From Tropicimonas sp. IMCC6043 (lineage in GTDB: Bacteria; Pseudomonadota; Alphaproteobacteria; Rhodobacterales; Rhodobacteraceae): a stretch of DNA of 34,433 bases. The translations under genes and the position numbers were made by a program. The stretch lies in NCBI RefSeq assembly GCF_004146235.1, contig NZ_SELO01000039.1, positions 1-34,433 of the forward strand, written 5' to 3'. Of the stretch, positions 7,560-14,814 are shown piece after piece. Below the pieces are notes generated by a model. It was not told the origin of the DNA, searched no databases, and was given only the letters and a program-made list of their open reading frames with translations. Within the stretch, counting starts at the first letter, position 1. Each line of letters begins with the position of its first letter.

Positions 7560-7933
7560 AAAATACAAAACAATATCAAACACTTGAAGTCGGCCTCGGC
7601 CGATCAATTTCTTGATGTCGCGTTTTACATCAACGCCACATCAACGTTTGATGAGTCCTGCGGACGGAACCGTAGGAATCGACGGTTCGGTCGGTTCCTC
7701 GTTCGGCAGAATGCGCATTCCTCATCCGGAAGAATGCAGAGCGCGTCGGCCTTCTGATACCCGAGATCCGTCTAGCACACCTCACAGCAGACATTGAGGA
7801 GAGCGCACTGCTCGCTCAAGGGCAGCGTCGGGTTCGACCTGAACGGCCCATTGGGGACTTCGGAAGGAACCTTCCTGGAAGGCGGTTCGTATTCCCTCTC
7901 GCCGCAAAAGCGGCCAGAGGGACATTGCTTAGG
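7560..7933. repeat. Gene-free junction with short phased repeats
   Basis: About 370 bp between the tRNA fragment and the OLD-family gene. Two direct copies of ACATCAACG lie at 7627-7635 and 7638-7646 (11-bp period), followed by a near-palindrome CATCAACGTTTGATG. Such spacing resembles accessory sites beside attachment cores, but nothing else supports that. No coding region is credible here. Confidence 0.4.
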
Positions 7934-10240
7934 TCATCCTATGCGGGCGATACGATCCTGCGAGACCGGCTCTGCTTCCGTCTTGCAGGGTAGAAGCCTG
8001 CTCATCAGTTGCTCTGCCAATTTCAACGTTGATTGGGGCAGCGCCATAGCATCTGTTTCAAGCAGACGGGCCTTTACCCGCGTTGCAAGTTGGAGCCGCC
8101 AGTCAGGCGGCAGCGAGATACGCTCTTGCGCGGCCCAGGCTTCGACCTGATCAACGAGCGGCAGGTCCGGTTTGACATGATCGATGAAGAGCCGATCCGG
8201 TCGGCGTTCGATCCGATCCACAAGTGGGGCCACAAGATCGAGCCCGATGAGATCCTCAATTTGCGCTCTCTTCATACCCACGATTTCGTCGAGCCCGATT
8301 ACCCGATCCGGGCAGGCTGCGTGGCTCGAAGCGCGCAGGCGTTTGGCCTGAACCCGCCCAGAATCCGATCCGTCGAGAAGAACTGGCGGCAGATCCGTGT
8401 CTTCGTTGGCGAGGAGAGCCGCCATGGCCTGCATGACGCGTTGCCCGGTCGCGGGAGCAAAGACGATCTCTCGCCGAGGTTTAAACCGGCCCTCGCCAAT
8501 GAGCAGAGTCTTGAGCAGGGAGAGATAGGTCTGGTCGGTTGTGCTGCCAACCAGCACCGGCTGGGCACCCCCGAGCATTGCCTCCGCCACCGCGATGTTC
8601 AGCGCTGAGCGCACTGCGAAGCTCGCACCTCGTTTTGTGTCTGATCCTTCCTCGGAGCGCAGATCGTTCGACACCAGGGTAGATCCATCCCGTCCAACAA
8701 AGACCTTTCGAGCGCGTTCAAGCCGATCGGCATCCACGAGGAATGGCGAATGGGTGGTGTAGACGATCTGGTTCGTTGCGGCGAGCCCGTCAAAGAAGGT
8801 GGAAAGATCGCGCTGCGCCAGCGGATGCAGCGAGTGCCCCGGCTCGTCCAGCAAAAGCACCGCGTTGCGATGCACACCCTGGCTTTCATGGAGAAAGACC
8901 AGGAAAAAGCTCAGGAACCACTGTAGTCCGGTCGAACGGTTCTCGAGTTCGACCTCCTGCGGCCGACGGGCATCATTGACCCAGATGCGGAAGTGGTTTC
9001 CATCGGCTTCGAACCGAAAGCGGTAATCGCCCTGTTTCCACCACTGGCCAAAGCGTTCAGTGAGTTTTGTGCTTGCCGATTGCAGCAGGATTGACCGAGT
9101 CCTCTTGGCCTCGGCAATCTCGCTCAGAAGCTGAGCGTCTGGGCCCTCGTCTGGTTTGCGCGACTGCTTTAGGAAAGCGAACAGTTTTCCAGCCTTGTTC
9201 TCTTCCGCAAGGCGCAATTCCGTGGCCTCGTCGCGGATTTCCCGAAAATCCCTGCCAAGTTGCAGGATTTCTTCCGCCTCCAGCCCGACGAAACCGAAGA
9301 GAACCCGGAGCGTGCGCGCCTTGGCTGCTTCTTTTGCACCGAGATCACCACGGCCCATGTTCTCGACGACATGGGGTAGGTAGATCTCCGCATCGAGGTT
9401 TCCGTAGTTCGAATAGTAGACGAACGTCGGCATCCGCGAGAGGACCGCGTCGCGAACATCGTCTATCTGGCCTGGATCAGGTTTCAAAATCGCGGCCATG
9501 CGCTTGCCCAGTTCGGTTTGGAGCGACCGGAGTTCTGCTACGATAACCGACGACGCGGGCGGATCCTCCGGAATGACCGCGGCGACCTTGTCGCGAAGTC
9601 GGATCAGGTCATTGGCCGTCAGAGGCGCACAACCGTCCAACTCGGTTTCCATCTCGCGAATTGTCTGCAATGCGGTCGACTTGAGATCGGCTTGGCTCTC
9701 CGGCGGGGCCACTTGCAGAATTCGGTGTTTTGAGGCTGACAGGATCGGGCTGACATCTACACGCTCTTCGAGCTTCTTCGGACGATACAAGGGAAAGCTG
9801 ACGGTGTAGCTGCCGTCGTAGTTTCGTCCGACACAGACGGTCGATGTGAACTCGACCGGTATCTTTGCAAGTTCGGCCAGCTTCGCGGCGTCCTCGCCGG
9901 TATCGAACTCGGCAGAGACAAACTGGAACGCATCGGGATTGGCGCGTATCGACCCGAAAAGGGCCTTGGGGAAGTCAGATGTCGGTTTGATCTCGCCGCC
10001 GCCCGCGGGGTTGAGCTTCCAGAGCGGCAAGAGAAGGTTGGTCTTGCCGGACTCGTTCACGCCGATCAGCGCGGTGACGTGATCCAGTTCGAGATACCCG
10101 GAGTCGGTGACGGACCGGAAGTTTGTGACACGGTAGCGACGCAGCTTGAAGCCGGTTTCCCGCTTGCGGACTGCCGTTTCCGGACACCCAGAAACAGCCT
10201 TCGAGCCCACTTCCGGGGCAATTGACTTGTCAAAATGCAT
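7934..10240 (-). CDS. OLD-family ATPase/TOPRIM nuclease-like protein
   Basis: A 768-residue protein with the layout of a class 1 OLD (overcoming lysogenization defect) nuclease. The ABC-type ATPase half has Walker A GVNESGKT (60-67), a long insertion (about 180-400), Walker B LLLDEP (462-467) with signature-like ENRSTGLQW before it, and a switch histidine in YTTHSPF. A TOPRIM-like half follows: VLVGSTTD (562-569) and LLDGSDSG (621-628). The first TOPRIM motif normally carries Glu (VEGxxD/E); here it is VGSTTD, so the metal-binding glutamate appears lost, while the DxD-like motif persists. OLD proteins act in anti-phage defence or DNA processing. The gene stands alone, has a strong AAGGAG site before ATG 10240, and is preceded by a sigma-module promoter motif at 10350-10374. 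Confidence 0.8.
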   Translation of the reverse strand: MHFDKSIAPEVGSKAVSGCPETAVRKRETGFKLRRYRVTNFRSVTDSGYLELDHVTALIGVNESGKTNLLLPLWKLNPAGGGEIKPTSDFPKALFGSIRANPDAFQFVSAEFDTGEDAAKLAELAKIPVEFTSTVCVGRNYDGSYTVSFPLYRPKKLEERVDVSPILSASKHRILQVAPPESQADLKSTALQTIREMETELDGCAPLTANDLIRLRDKVAAVIPEDPPASSVIVAELRSLQTELGKRMAAILKPDPGQIDDVRDAVLSRMPTFVYYSNYGNLDAEIYLPHVVENMGRGDLGAKEAAKARTLRVLFGFVGLEAEEILQLGRDFREIRDEATELRLAEENKAGKLFAFLKQSRKPDEGPDAQLLSEIAEAKRTRSILLQSASTKLTERFGQWWKQGDYRFRFEADGNHFRIWVNDARRPQEVELENRSTGLQWFLSFFLVFLHESQGVHRNAVLLLDEPGHSLHPLAQRDLSTFFDGLAATNQIVYTTHSPFLVDADRLERARKVFVGRDGSTLVSNDLRSEEGSDTKRGASFAVRSALNIAVAEAMLGGAQPVLVGSTTDQTYLSLLKTLLIGEGRFKPRREIVFAPATGQRVMQAMAALLANEDTDLPPVLLDGSDSGRVQAKRLRASSHAACPDRVIGLDEIVGMKRAQIEDLIGLDLVAPLVDRIERRPDRLFIDHVKPDLPLVDQVEAWAAQERISLPPDWRLQLATRVKARLLETDAMALPQSTLKLAEQLMSRLLPCKTEAEPVSQDRIARIG

Positions 10241-10349
10241 CGGTGTCTCCTTCAGATCCGTATTTGCCGCAATTTGGCAACTGTCGTGCGTCGCTCGATG
10301 CAGAACGCTTCGCTAGCGCCGTCGAGCATGAGAGTTGATTTATACGGAA

Positions 10350-10374
10350 AACGCGTGAGATCCGGTTTTCATCC
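10350..10374 (-). promoter_or_regulatory. ECF-type promoter motif upstream of OLD-family gene
   Basis: The minus strand reads GGATGAAA (10374-10367), a 13-bp spacer, then CGTT (10353-10350). It is the same bipartite pattern as upstream of the sigma operon and the DUF2333 operon. Predicted transcription would start near 10343, giving a leader of about 100 nt before ATG 10240. Confidence 0.65.
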
Positions 10375-10439
10375 CGACTTTCGCGCCTTGGTCGAGAAGA
10401 CGGTGTAGATCCCTTGAAACCCAGAAACCGGCCCCTTTC

Positions 10440-10479
10440 AAATGAAATGGCGCGCAGAGCCACGATGCCCTACGCGCCA
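10440..10479 (-). terminator. Possible terminator of the DUF2333-DUF1127-DUF1476 operon
   Basis: On the minus strand a 7-bp stem TGGCGCG/CGCGCCA (10479-10473 with 10454-10448) with an 18-nt loop is followed by TTTCATTT. It sits 25 bp after the last stop codon of the operon and before the OLD promoter. The long loop and interrupted T-tract make it weak. Confidence 0.35.
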
Positions 10480-10504
10480 GATGACTACCGAGGTGTGAGG
10501 ATAT

Positions 10505-10825
10505 TCAGCCAGCCTTGTCGTACAGAACCACGGCGCGCGCATCCTGGAGGAACTCATCTAGCTTGCGGCGCAATAATGACTCGTCAGCCAAGTCCCCAAG
10601 ATGTTCCTGGAGGATCGCAATGGCGCTGTCGTCGCCGGGCGCACGCATGTGCTCGCGGATCAGTCTCTCGACGAGCCTGTCCACTCCGTTTTCCGGATCG
10701 CCCTTCAACAAGGCGGCCCAGCTAGCCACGAAACGCAAACTCCGAATCCTTACCTGGAATTCCAGTTCCTCATCGCGCGCGAATTTCGCCTCTATCGATT
10801 TCTGGCGATGCTTAAATAAGGCCAT
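10505..10825 (-). CDS. F1-ATPase zeta-subunit-like protein (DUF1476)
   Basis: A 106-residue protein of the DUF1476 family, the natural F1-ATPase inhibitor (zeta subunit) of alphaproteobacteria. The signature EAKFARDEELEFQVRIRSLR (residues about 12-31) matches the family core E-x-K-F-x-x-D-E-E-L-x-F, followed by a WAALL segment and a C-terminal helix ending RRKLDEFLQDA. Zeta proteins block ATP hydrolysis by the synthase through the N terminus; here the N-terminal ten residues (MALFKHRQKS) differ from the typical TTFDDRE start, so inhibitory ability is uncertain. Start at 10825 is supported by AAAGGAG five bases upstream; a GTG at 10873 overlapping the preceding stop is the alternative. It is probably a stress-specific paralogue, being last in a sigma-linked operon. 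Confidence 0.75.
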   Translation of the reverse strand: MALFKHRQKSIEAKFARDEELEFQVRIRSLRFVASWAALLKGDPENGVDRLVERLIREHMRAPGDDSAIAILQEHLGDLADESLLRRKLDEFLQDARAVVLYDKAG

Positions 10826-10869
10826 CTTGCTCCTTTCCAAATGTGCTGCTTGATTGAAGTCGTTCAGGC

Positions 10870-11235
10870 TCACGCCACTTGCAGATCCTTTTTGTCGGTC
10901 GTTAGCTCGGGTTCGAAAGAAAGCATTTTCTGCGCTTCTGCTCGCGCTTCCACAGGCGCTTCGAGCAACGCAACGACCTCTTCTCCGAACGTGCGCTCCC
11001 GTTCCGCAGCAAGGATCATGTCTTCGACAGTATCGTAGAGGCTGCCGCGGGACACGCCGATCAGTTCAAGCTGGCGGTTCGAAAGGCGGTCAAAGGCAGC
11101 CATTATGGCGGCGATGTCACGTCCTAAACGCCAATCGTCATAGGCTTGCCGTAGGGCTGATAAGCCCCACCGGCGCGGTGCACCGTCCGCTTCGGGCCGG
11201 GATTGGCCAGAATTAGAGAGAAGGCTTCTGAACAT
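10870..11235 (-). CDS. DUF1127-like small protein
   Basis: A 121-residue protein. The middle segment, WRLGRDIAAIMAAFDRLSNRQLELIGVSRGSLYDTVEDMI, has the DUF1127 pattern (aromatic/basic start, L-S-x-R-x-L-x-x-I-G-x-x-R). DUF1127 proteins of alphaproteobacteria are small arginine-rich factors linked to RNA turnover, phosphate or stress responses; this one is longer than the usual 45-70 residues because of an N-terminal tail and a C-terminal acidic helix. AGGAGA precedes the ATG. The gene begins 33 bp after the DUF2333 stop, so both are likely co-transcribed. Confidence 0.6.
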   Translation of the reverse strand: MFRSLLSNSGQSRPEADGAPRRWGLSALRQAYDDWRLGRDIAAIMAAFDRLSNRQLELIGVSRGSLYDTVEDMILAAERERTFGEEVVALLEAPVEARAEAQKMLSFEPELTTDKKDLQVA

Positions 11236-11268
11236 CTTTGATGTCTCCTGCTATTATTAGGCCGCGGG

Positions 11269-12264
11269 TCAGACGGCGAGGACGTTGACAGCTTCTTCCA
11301 GCTGCAGGATCGCGCGTTTCATGTAGAATCCCTGCAACGCGAGATGATTGGCGAAGATCGACCTGTCACGGTCGCCATTCAGCACGACAAACGGTTGAAG
11401 CTGAGCGCCTTTTTCGAGACCGTAGAGCGCCTGGCTCCAGATCGGGCCAAGGCTGCGCTCCTGAATCACCCGGTCGAAGTCCTGCCCCAGTCCGGAGAGC
11501 AGAACATGGTACCCGTGCAGCATGCCCTTGTTGTGGTAGAATACGTCATCGGCGCGACGGCTGAAGATCCACCAGCCGGTGTTCTGCGCCCGCTCGAGTT
11601 GCGCAGTCTGCGCACCAATATCGGCGGAGATACGGGAGAGCGTGGCTGCCAGCGTATCGGCGCGCCGCTCGAACACGGCCTCGCCTTGGGCAAGGCGAAG
11701 ATTGTAACGCTCCAGCGCCGCGAGCCCCTGGCGATATTGCGATTCGGACGAGACTGAAGGCAGCAGCGAGCGAGACGGCTCCCAGATCCAGATATCGGGC
11801 GGAAATTGCAGGAAACCGGTTGCACGCTCCAGATCCGGATCGTCGCTCGACGATCCGCGGGTACGTGCGATCTGGTCGAGCATCTCGAAACTGAAGCGCC
11901 CGACCGCGTCGATAATCCCGGCCTGGAAATTCGGCATGTTGTCGAGCACCGTGGCCGGAGCAATAATCGGGTCGTTCGGCGTCCAGCCGTTTTCGTCGAG
12001 CTCGCGTCGGATGAGTGCGGCCGCGGCGGAGATGGCCGCACTTCCGCCACCATCCTTGGTCCCGTTTGCGGGCGGATCGGTGATGATCGAGTGCTTCAGT
12101 GCGCCGAAAACGCCATAGGTAATCACAGCCCAGAGCACGATCCCGGCCCCTAGGACACGCACAATCTGCAGAACAGGAAAACGACGGTGCCTGCGCCGCG
12201 AATTCACGGGCGCAGGCAGTAGCGATGCTCTGCGAGTGTCGGTTGGTGAGGTTTGGGTTGTCAC
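11269..12264 (-). CDS. DUF2333 family membrane-anchored protein
   Basis: A 331-residue protein resembling the DUF2333 family of unknown function. A basic N-terminal cytoplasmic tail (NSRRRHRRF) precedes one membrane segment (VLGAGIVLWAVITYGVFG) at about residues 36-53; the rest is predicted extracytoplasmic and helical, with the conserved stretches GWTPNDPI, FQAGIIDAVGRFSFEMLDQIARTRG, and a C-terminal YGLEKGAQLQPFVVLNG. The GTG at 12264 (MTTQTSPTD) is preferred over ATG 12345: AAGGGGA precedes it, and the sigma-type promoter at 12295-12319 lies between the two candidate starts. First gene of a three-gene operon divergent from the sigma gene; it may be an envelope component sensing or executing the stress response. 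Confidence 0.7.
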   Translation of the reverse strand: MTTQTSPTDTRRASLLPAPVNSRRRHRRFPVLQIVRVLGAGIVLWAVITYGVFGALKHSIITDPPANGTKDGGGSAAISAAAALIRRELDENGWTPNDPIIAPATVLDNMPNFQAGIIDAVGRFSFEMLDQIARTRGSSSDDPDLERATGFLQFPPDIWIWEPSRSLLPSVSSESQYRQGLAALERYNLRLAQGEAVFERRADTLAATLSRISADIGAQTAQLERAQNTGWWIFSRRADDVFYHNKGMLHGYHVLLSGLGQDFDRVIQERSLGPIWSQALYGLEKGAQLQPFVVLNGDRDRSIFANHLALQGFYMKRAILQLEEAVNVLAV

Positions 12265-12294
12265 TGGGCTTTCCCCTTGCGGCTTCAACCAAAC

Positions 12295-12319
12295 AACGCC
12301 GCAACAGCGGATTTCATCC
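12295..12319 (-). promoter_or_regulatory. ECF-type promoter motif for the DUF2333 operon
   Basis: Minus strand GGATGAAA (12319-12312), 13-bp spacer, CGTT (12298-12295). Transcription would begin near 12288, about 24 nt before the GTG start at 12264. Divergent from the sigma promoter 57 bp away. Confidence 0.7.
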
Positions 12320-12375
12320 GTGGAGATGAAAAAACATGACGCCAAGACCGGCTCGAAAAAAAATCCGCGGGCAGG

Positions 12376-12400
12376 GGATGAAAAGCTGGCGCCAGACGTA
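12376..12400 (+). promoter_or_regulatory. ECF-type promoter motif for the sigma/anti-sigma operon
   Basis: Plus strand GGATGAAA (12376-12383), 13-bp spacer, CGTA (12397-12400). The spacer contains a perfect 10-bp palindrome CTGGCGCCAG (12386-12395), a possible extra operator. Predicted start near 12407, about 32 nt before the sigma ATG. Suggests autoregulation. Confidence 0.65.
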
Positions 12401-12438
12401 TGTGTGTCAGGATGTGATTGTGGGAGTTTTCACTGAAG

Positions 12439-12948
12439 ATGGATGCGCGCAGCGAATTGGAAAAGAACCTTGACGAATATGTTGCCAGTCTGAAGCGGTA
12501 TGCGATGGTGCTGACGCGAAACCGGGACGCCGCTGAGGATCTCGTTCAGGAAACGCTTGCAAAGGCGATTGCCGCTGCCGATCAATGGCAGCCAGGCAGC
12601 GATCTGCGGGTCTGGTTGTTCCGCATTCTGCACAATACGCATGTGAGCGAGCGTCGTCGGCACAAGGTTCGCGAAGATGCTTGGCTCCATATTCCGGAAA
12701 CGGTCGAGAATACCGACCCGACCAAACGGATCGAGTTGCAGCAGGTGCTCGATGCCTTGCAGGAGTTGCCCGAAGCGCAGCGTCTGCCCATCGTGCTCAT
12801 TGCCATCAAGGAGATGAGCTACGCCGATGCCGCGCGTACGCTCGATCTTCCGCTTGGTACTTTTTACAGCCGCCTCGGGCGGGGCCGTGCAGCGCTCCGC
12901 AAGATCGTGGGTGGACTGAAATCGAAACGGCTGAAACTGGTCGTTTAA
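12439..12948 (+). CDS. ECF sigma factor
   Basis: A 169-residue extracytoplasmic-function sigma factor with only regions 2 and 4. Region 2 (about 14-75) holds LKRYAMVLTRNRDAAEDLVQETL and the DNA-melting/-10 segment LRVWLFRILHNTHVSERRR, resembling the EcfG/ECF15 type. Region 4 (about 100-155) holds LQELPEAQRLPIVLI and the helix-turn-helix MSYADAARTLDLPLGTFYSRLGRGR, which reads the -35. The ATG at 12439 starts the domain-aligned protein (MDARSELEKN); an earlier TTG at 12418 adds nothing. The stop lies 13 bp before the anti-sigma start. Recurrent GGATGAAA-N13-CGTT/A motifs around it are probably its recognition sites. Confidence 0.93.
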   Translation: MDARSELEKNLDEYVASLKRYAMVLTRNRDAAEDLVQETLAKAIAAADQWQPGSDLRVWLFRILHNTHVSERRRHKVREDAWLHIPETVENTDPTKRIELQQVLDALQELPEAQRLPIVLIAIKEMSYADAARTLDLPLGTFYSRLGRGRAALRKIVGGLKSKRLKLVV

Positions 12949-12961
12949 GGAGGCTGATACA

Positions 12962-13750
12962 ATGACAATAGAAGCCCAGGAAACATTGAATGCTTACGTC
13001 GATGGCGAGCTTGGTCCCGAGGAAGCCGCCGAACTGGAGGCGCGTCTGACCAGTGATCTGGACGCCCGCCAAACGCTTGAAGCTCTGTCACGTCAGAAAC
13101 GCCTTGTCGGCGACGCGCTGCAAGCGATCGATATCGGGCCAGCGGACTTGCAGACTGAGCGGTTGAAACGCCGGTTGGCCGACAGGCTGGCCCAGCGCAC
13201 CGTCCCGCGGCCTTACAGGCCCAGCCTCGGCTGGCTTCGCGCCGGCGCGCAGGTGGCCGCCGCGTGCGCCCTCATAGCCTTTGGCTGGTGGGGGCATGCG
13301 ACGGTCACCGCCCCGGTCACGGGGGTGCCTGAATATGTCTCGGAAGCTGTCGGGGCCCACCAGGTCTTTGCCGACGACCCCGACTACCCTGTCGAGTTCG
13401 CAGGTGCCGCGGTCGATGGTGTGGCCGACTGGTTCTCGGGAAAGGTCGGCGTTCCGATCACGGCGCCGGATCTTGCCGAATATGGAGTGGCGCTCGTCGG
13501 CGCGCGCCTTCTGGGCACCAAGGAGGGACCGCTTGCTCAGTATATCTATGAAGATGACAAAGGTGCGCGCTATTCGCTGACCTTGGCCCAGCATCCGAAG
13601 AAGGAGCCTATCGGGCCGCTTACCATCGTCGATTATCCGAACCGGTCGGTTGGATACTGGCGCACGGCCGATGTCGACTTCGCCCTCGTGGGCGAGGGCG
13701 GCAAGGCGGATGTCCAGAAGATTGCTATGGACCTTTCCAGCAAGATTTGA
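12962..13750 (+). CDS. Membrane-bound anti-sigma factor
   Basis: A 262-residue single-pass membrane protein. The cytoplasmic N-terminal part has the anti-sigma fold start (ETLNAYVDGELGPEEAAELEARL, residues about 7-29), without the His-x3-Cys-x2-Cys zinc motif. One membrane helix lies at about 93-112 (RAGAQVAAACALIAFGWWGH); the remaining 150 residues are predicted periplasmic. AAGGAGG, overlapping the sigma stop codon, precedes ATG 12962. It should sequester the sigma factor at the membrane and release it on an envelope or redox signal; the periplasmic domain shows no recognised sensor. A strong terminator follows. Confidence 0.85.
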   Translation: MTIEAQETLNAYVDGELGPEEAAELEARLTSDLDARQTLEALSRQKRLVGDALQAIDIGPADLQTERLKRRLADRLAQRTVPRPYRPSLGWLRAGAQVAAACALIAFGWWGHATVTAPVTGVPEYVSEAVGAHQVFADDPDYPVEFAGAAVDGVADWFSGKVGVPITAPDLAEYGVALVGARLLGTKEGPLAQYIYEDDKGARYSLTLAQHPKKEPIGPLTIVDYPNRSVGYWRTADVDFALVGEGGKADVQKIAMDLSSKI

Positions 13751-13815
13751 CCTTGGCCGCTCGCGATTTCCGCGAGCCAACACGCATCGTGGCGGCCAAA
13801 TGGGGTGGCCGCCAC

Positions 13816-13854
13816 AAAAGACGACCCGGACACTGTGTCCGGGTCGTCTTTTTT
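13816..13854 (+). terminator. Strong rho-independent terminator after the anti-sigma gene
   Basis: A 14-bp perfect G+C-rich stem, arms 13820-13833 and 13835-13848, flanked by A-tract upstream and six T's downstream (13849-13854 region). The A/T flanks make it work in both directions. It closes the sigma/anti-sigma operon 66 bp after its stop. Confidence 0.9.
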
Positions 13855-13876
13855 ACGTCCGCCCCCAGGACACTTG

Positions 13877-13901
13877 GGATGAAACCGGATCGCTATGCGT
13901 T
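13877..13901 (+). promoter_or_regulatory. ECF-type promoter motif downstream of anti-sigma gene
   Basis: GGATGAAA (13877-13884), 13-bp spacer, CGTT (13898-13901). Preceding base is G, as at the OLD and sigma sites. A second GGATGAAA at 13906-13913 lacks a matching CGTT. No gene starts soon after, but a terminator does, hence the small-RNA proposal. Confidence 0.65.
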
Positions 13902-13907
13902 CTTGGG

Positions 13908-14039
13908 ATGAAACACACGGGAGCGCGCGCGAAATCATCGCGAACAATCCGATACCCATCTGCCTGCGGAGCGTCCCCCTACCTGCTCACATCCTGCTCC
14001 GCACCTTGAGGGCCGACCGCTGCGTCGGCCCTCTTTTTT
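13908..14039 (+). ncRNA. Candidate sigma-dependent small RNA
   Basis: A transcript starting about 7 bases after the CGTT element and ending at the T-tract at 14039 would be about 130 nt. It lies between two terminators in a segment without a credible open reading frame. The 3' end is a strong hairpin. A pyrimidine-rich single-stranded stretch GTCCCCCTACCTGCTC (about 13973-13988) could pair with Shine-Dalgarno sequences. Promoter and terminator are read from sequence; the RNA itself is inferred. Confidence 0.5.
14008..14039 (+). terminator. Rho-independent terminator
   Basis: A 10-bp perfect stem GAGGGCCGAC (14008-14017) with GTCGGCCCTC (14024-14033), 6-nt loop, followed by six T's (14034-14039). 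It ends the candidate small RNA and insulates the antiporter operon. Confidence 0.9.
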
Positions 14040-14051
14040 GGCACTCGGCAG

Positions 14052-14076
14052 GGATGAGACCGCGCCCTCGGGCGTC
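14052..14076 (+). promoter_or_regulatory. Weak copy of the ECF promoter motif ahead of the mrp operon
   Basis: GGATGAGA (14052-14059), 13-bp spacer, CGTC (14073-14076): one mismatch in each half compared with the strong sites, with the same spacing and the same preceding G. It lies 13 bp after a terminator and about 157 bp before mrpE. Could be chance. Confidence 0.35.
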
Positions 14077-14232
14077 TTTTGAATGTTGGTCGCGCAGCCA
14101 ATGCCGGCCGCGCCCTGAAAAAACAACAGCAACTGAAGACCCGGATCCGGGCCCCTCTGGCAACCGAATGGCAGCCGGTTGCGATGTCGGATCCTTCGAA
14201 CAGCGCCGTTTGACGCTGCCCAAGGAGATCCG

Positions 14233-14814
14233 ATGAAAGTTCGTCATGAATTCCCGCGGGAACTGCACCTGCAAACCGATCACCTCGTAATACTGCCCCG
14301 ACGTTCGCGCCGGGCATCCGTCGGCGCTGGCAGGGTGCGGGCAATGCTCGGGACCGGCGCGGTGCTGGCCGCGATCTGGGCCGGGCTTCACTGGAACGAT
14401 CCCGGGAGCTGGGTGATCGGCCTGCCGACCGTGATCGCCGGTGCCGCGGCGACAAGCTTGCTGCCCGCCGCACCTCCACCAGCCATCTCGCTTTTTGGGG
14501 CATTGCGGCTGGCGTGGTTCGCCTTCGCGGGCGTTCTGCGCGGCGCGCGCGACGTGAGCCTGTTCAGCCTTGCGCCAGGTCGGCTGCGTTCGGGGTGCCT
14601 GACTGTTCGTACCCGCCTCCCCGAGGGCCGTCCGCGCAGGCTGTTTGCCCTGCTCATCACGCTCCTGCCCGGAACCCTAACCGCCCGGCTGGAGGATGAC
14701 CGGCTCACCGTTCATGCGCTCGATTGCGGTCCCGCAACACGGGCCGATCTCGATGCGCTGGAAACTCGCATCGCCGGTCTTTTCCGCCTGTCACTCGATG
14801 GAGACGTCTCATGA
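14233..14814 (+). CDS. mrpE: Na+/H+ antiporter subunit MrpE
   Basis: A 193-residue MnhE/MrpE-family membrane protein, a small subunit of the multi-subunit Mrp cation/proton antiporter. Two hydrophobic segments follow a basic N terminus (MLGTGAVLAAIWAGLHW and the following IGLPTVIAGAAATSLL), and then the family segment RLAWFAFAGVLRGARDVSLFSL and LFALLITLLPGTLTARLEDDRLTVHALD, which is the best-conserved MrpE stretch. AAGGAG precedes ATG 14233; an upstream in-frame start at 14179 is not supported. It overlaps mrpF by 4 bp. First of eight tightly packed genes transcribed together. Confidence 0.88.
   Translation: MKVRHEFPRELHLQTDHLVILPRRSRRASVGAGRVRAMLGTGAVLAAIWAGLHWNDPGSWVIGLPTVIAGAAATSLLPAAPPPAISLFGALRLAWFAFAGVLRGARDVSLFSLAPGRLRSGCLTVRTRLPEGRPRRLFALLITLLPGTLTARLEDDRLTVHALDCGPATRADLDALETRIAGLFRLSLDGDVS

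Noticed and set aside
13906-13930. Second GGATGAAA near the small-RNA promoter
   Set aside because: At 13-bp spacing the sequence is GCGC rather than CGTT/A, so it is not counted as a promoter of the same type.
13895-14236. 113-codon plus-strand frame overlapping the candidate small RNA
   Set aside because: It reads through a strong terminator, has no homology, and runs into mrpE in another frame.
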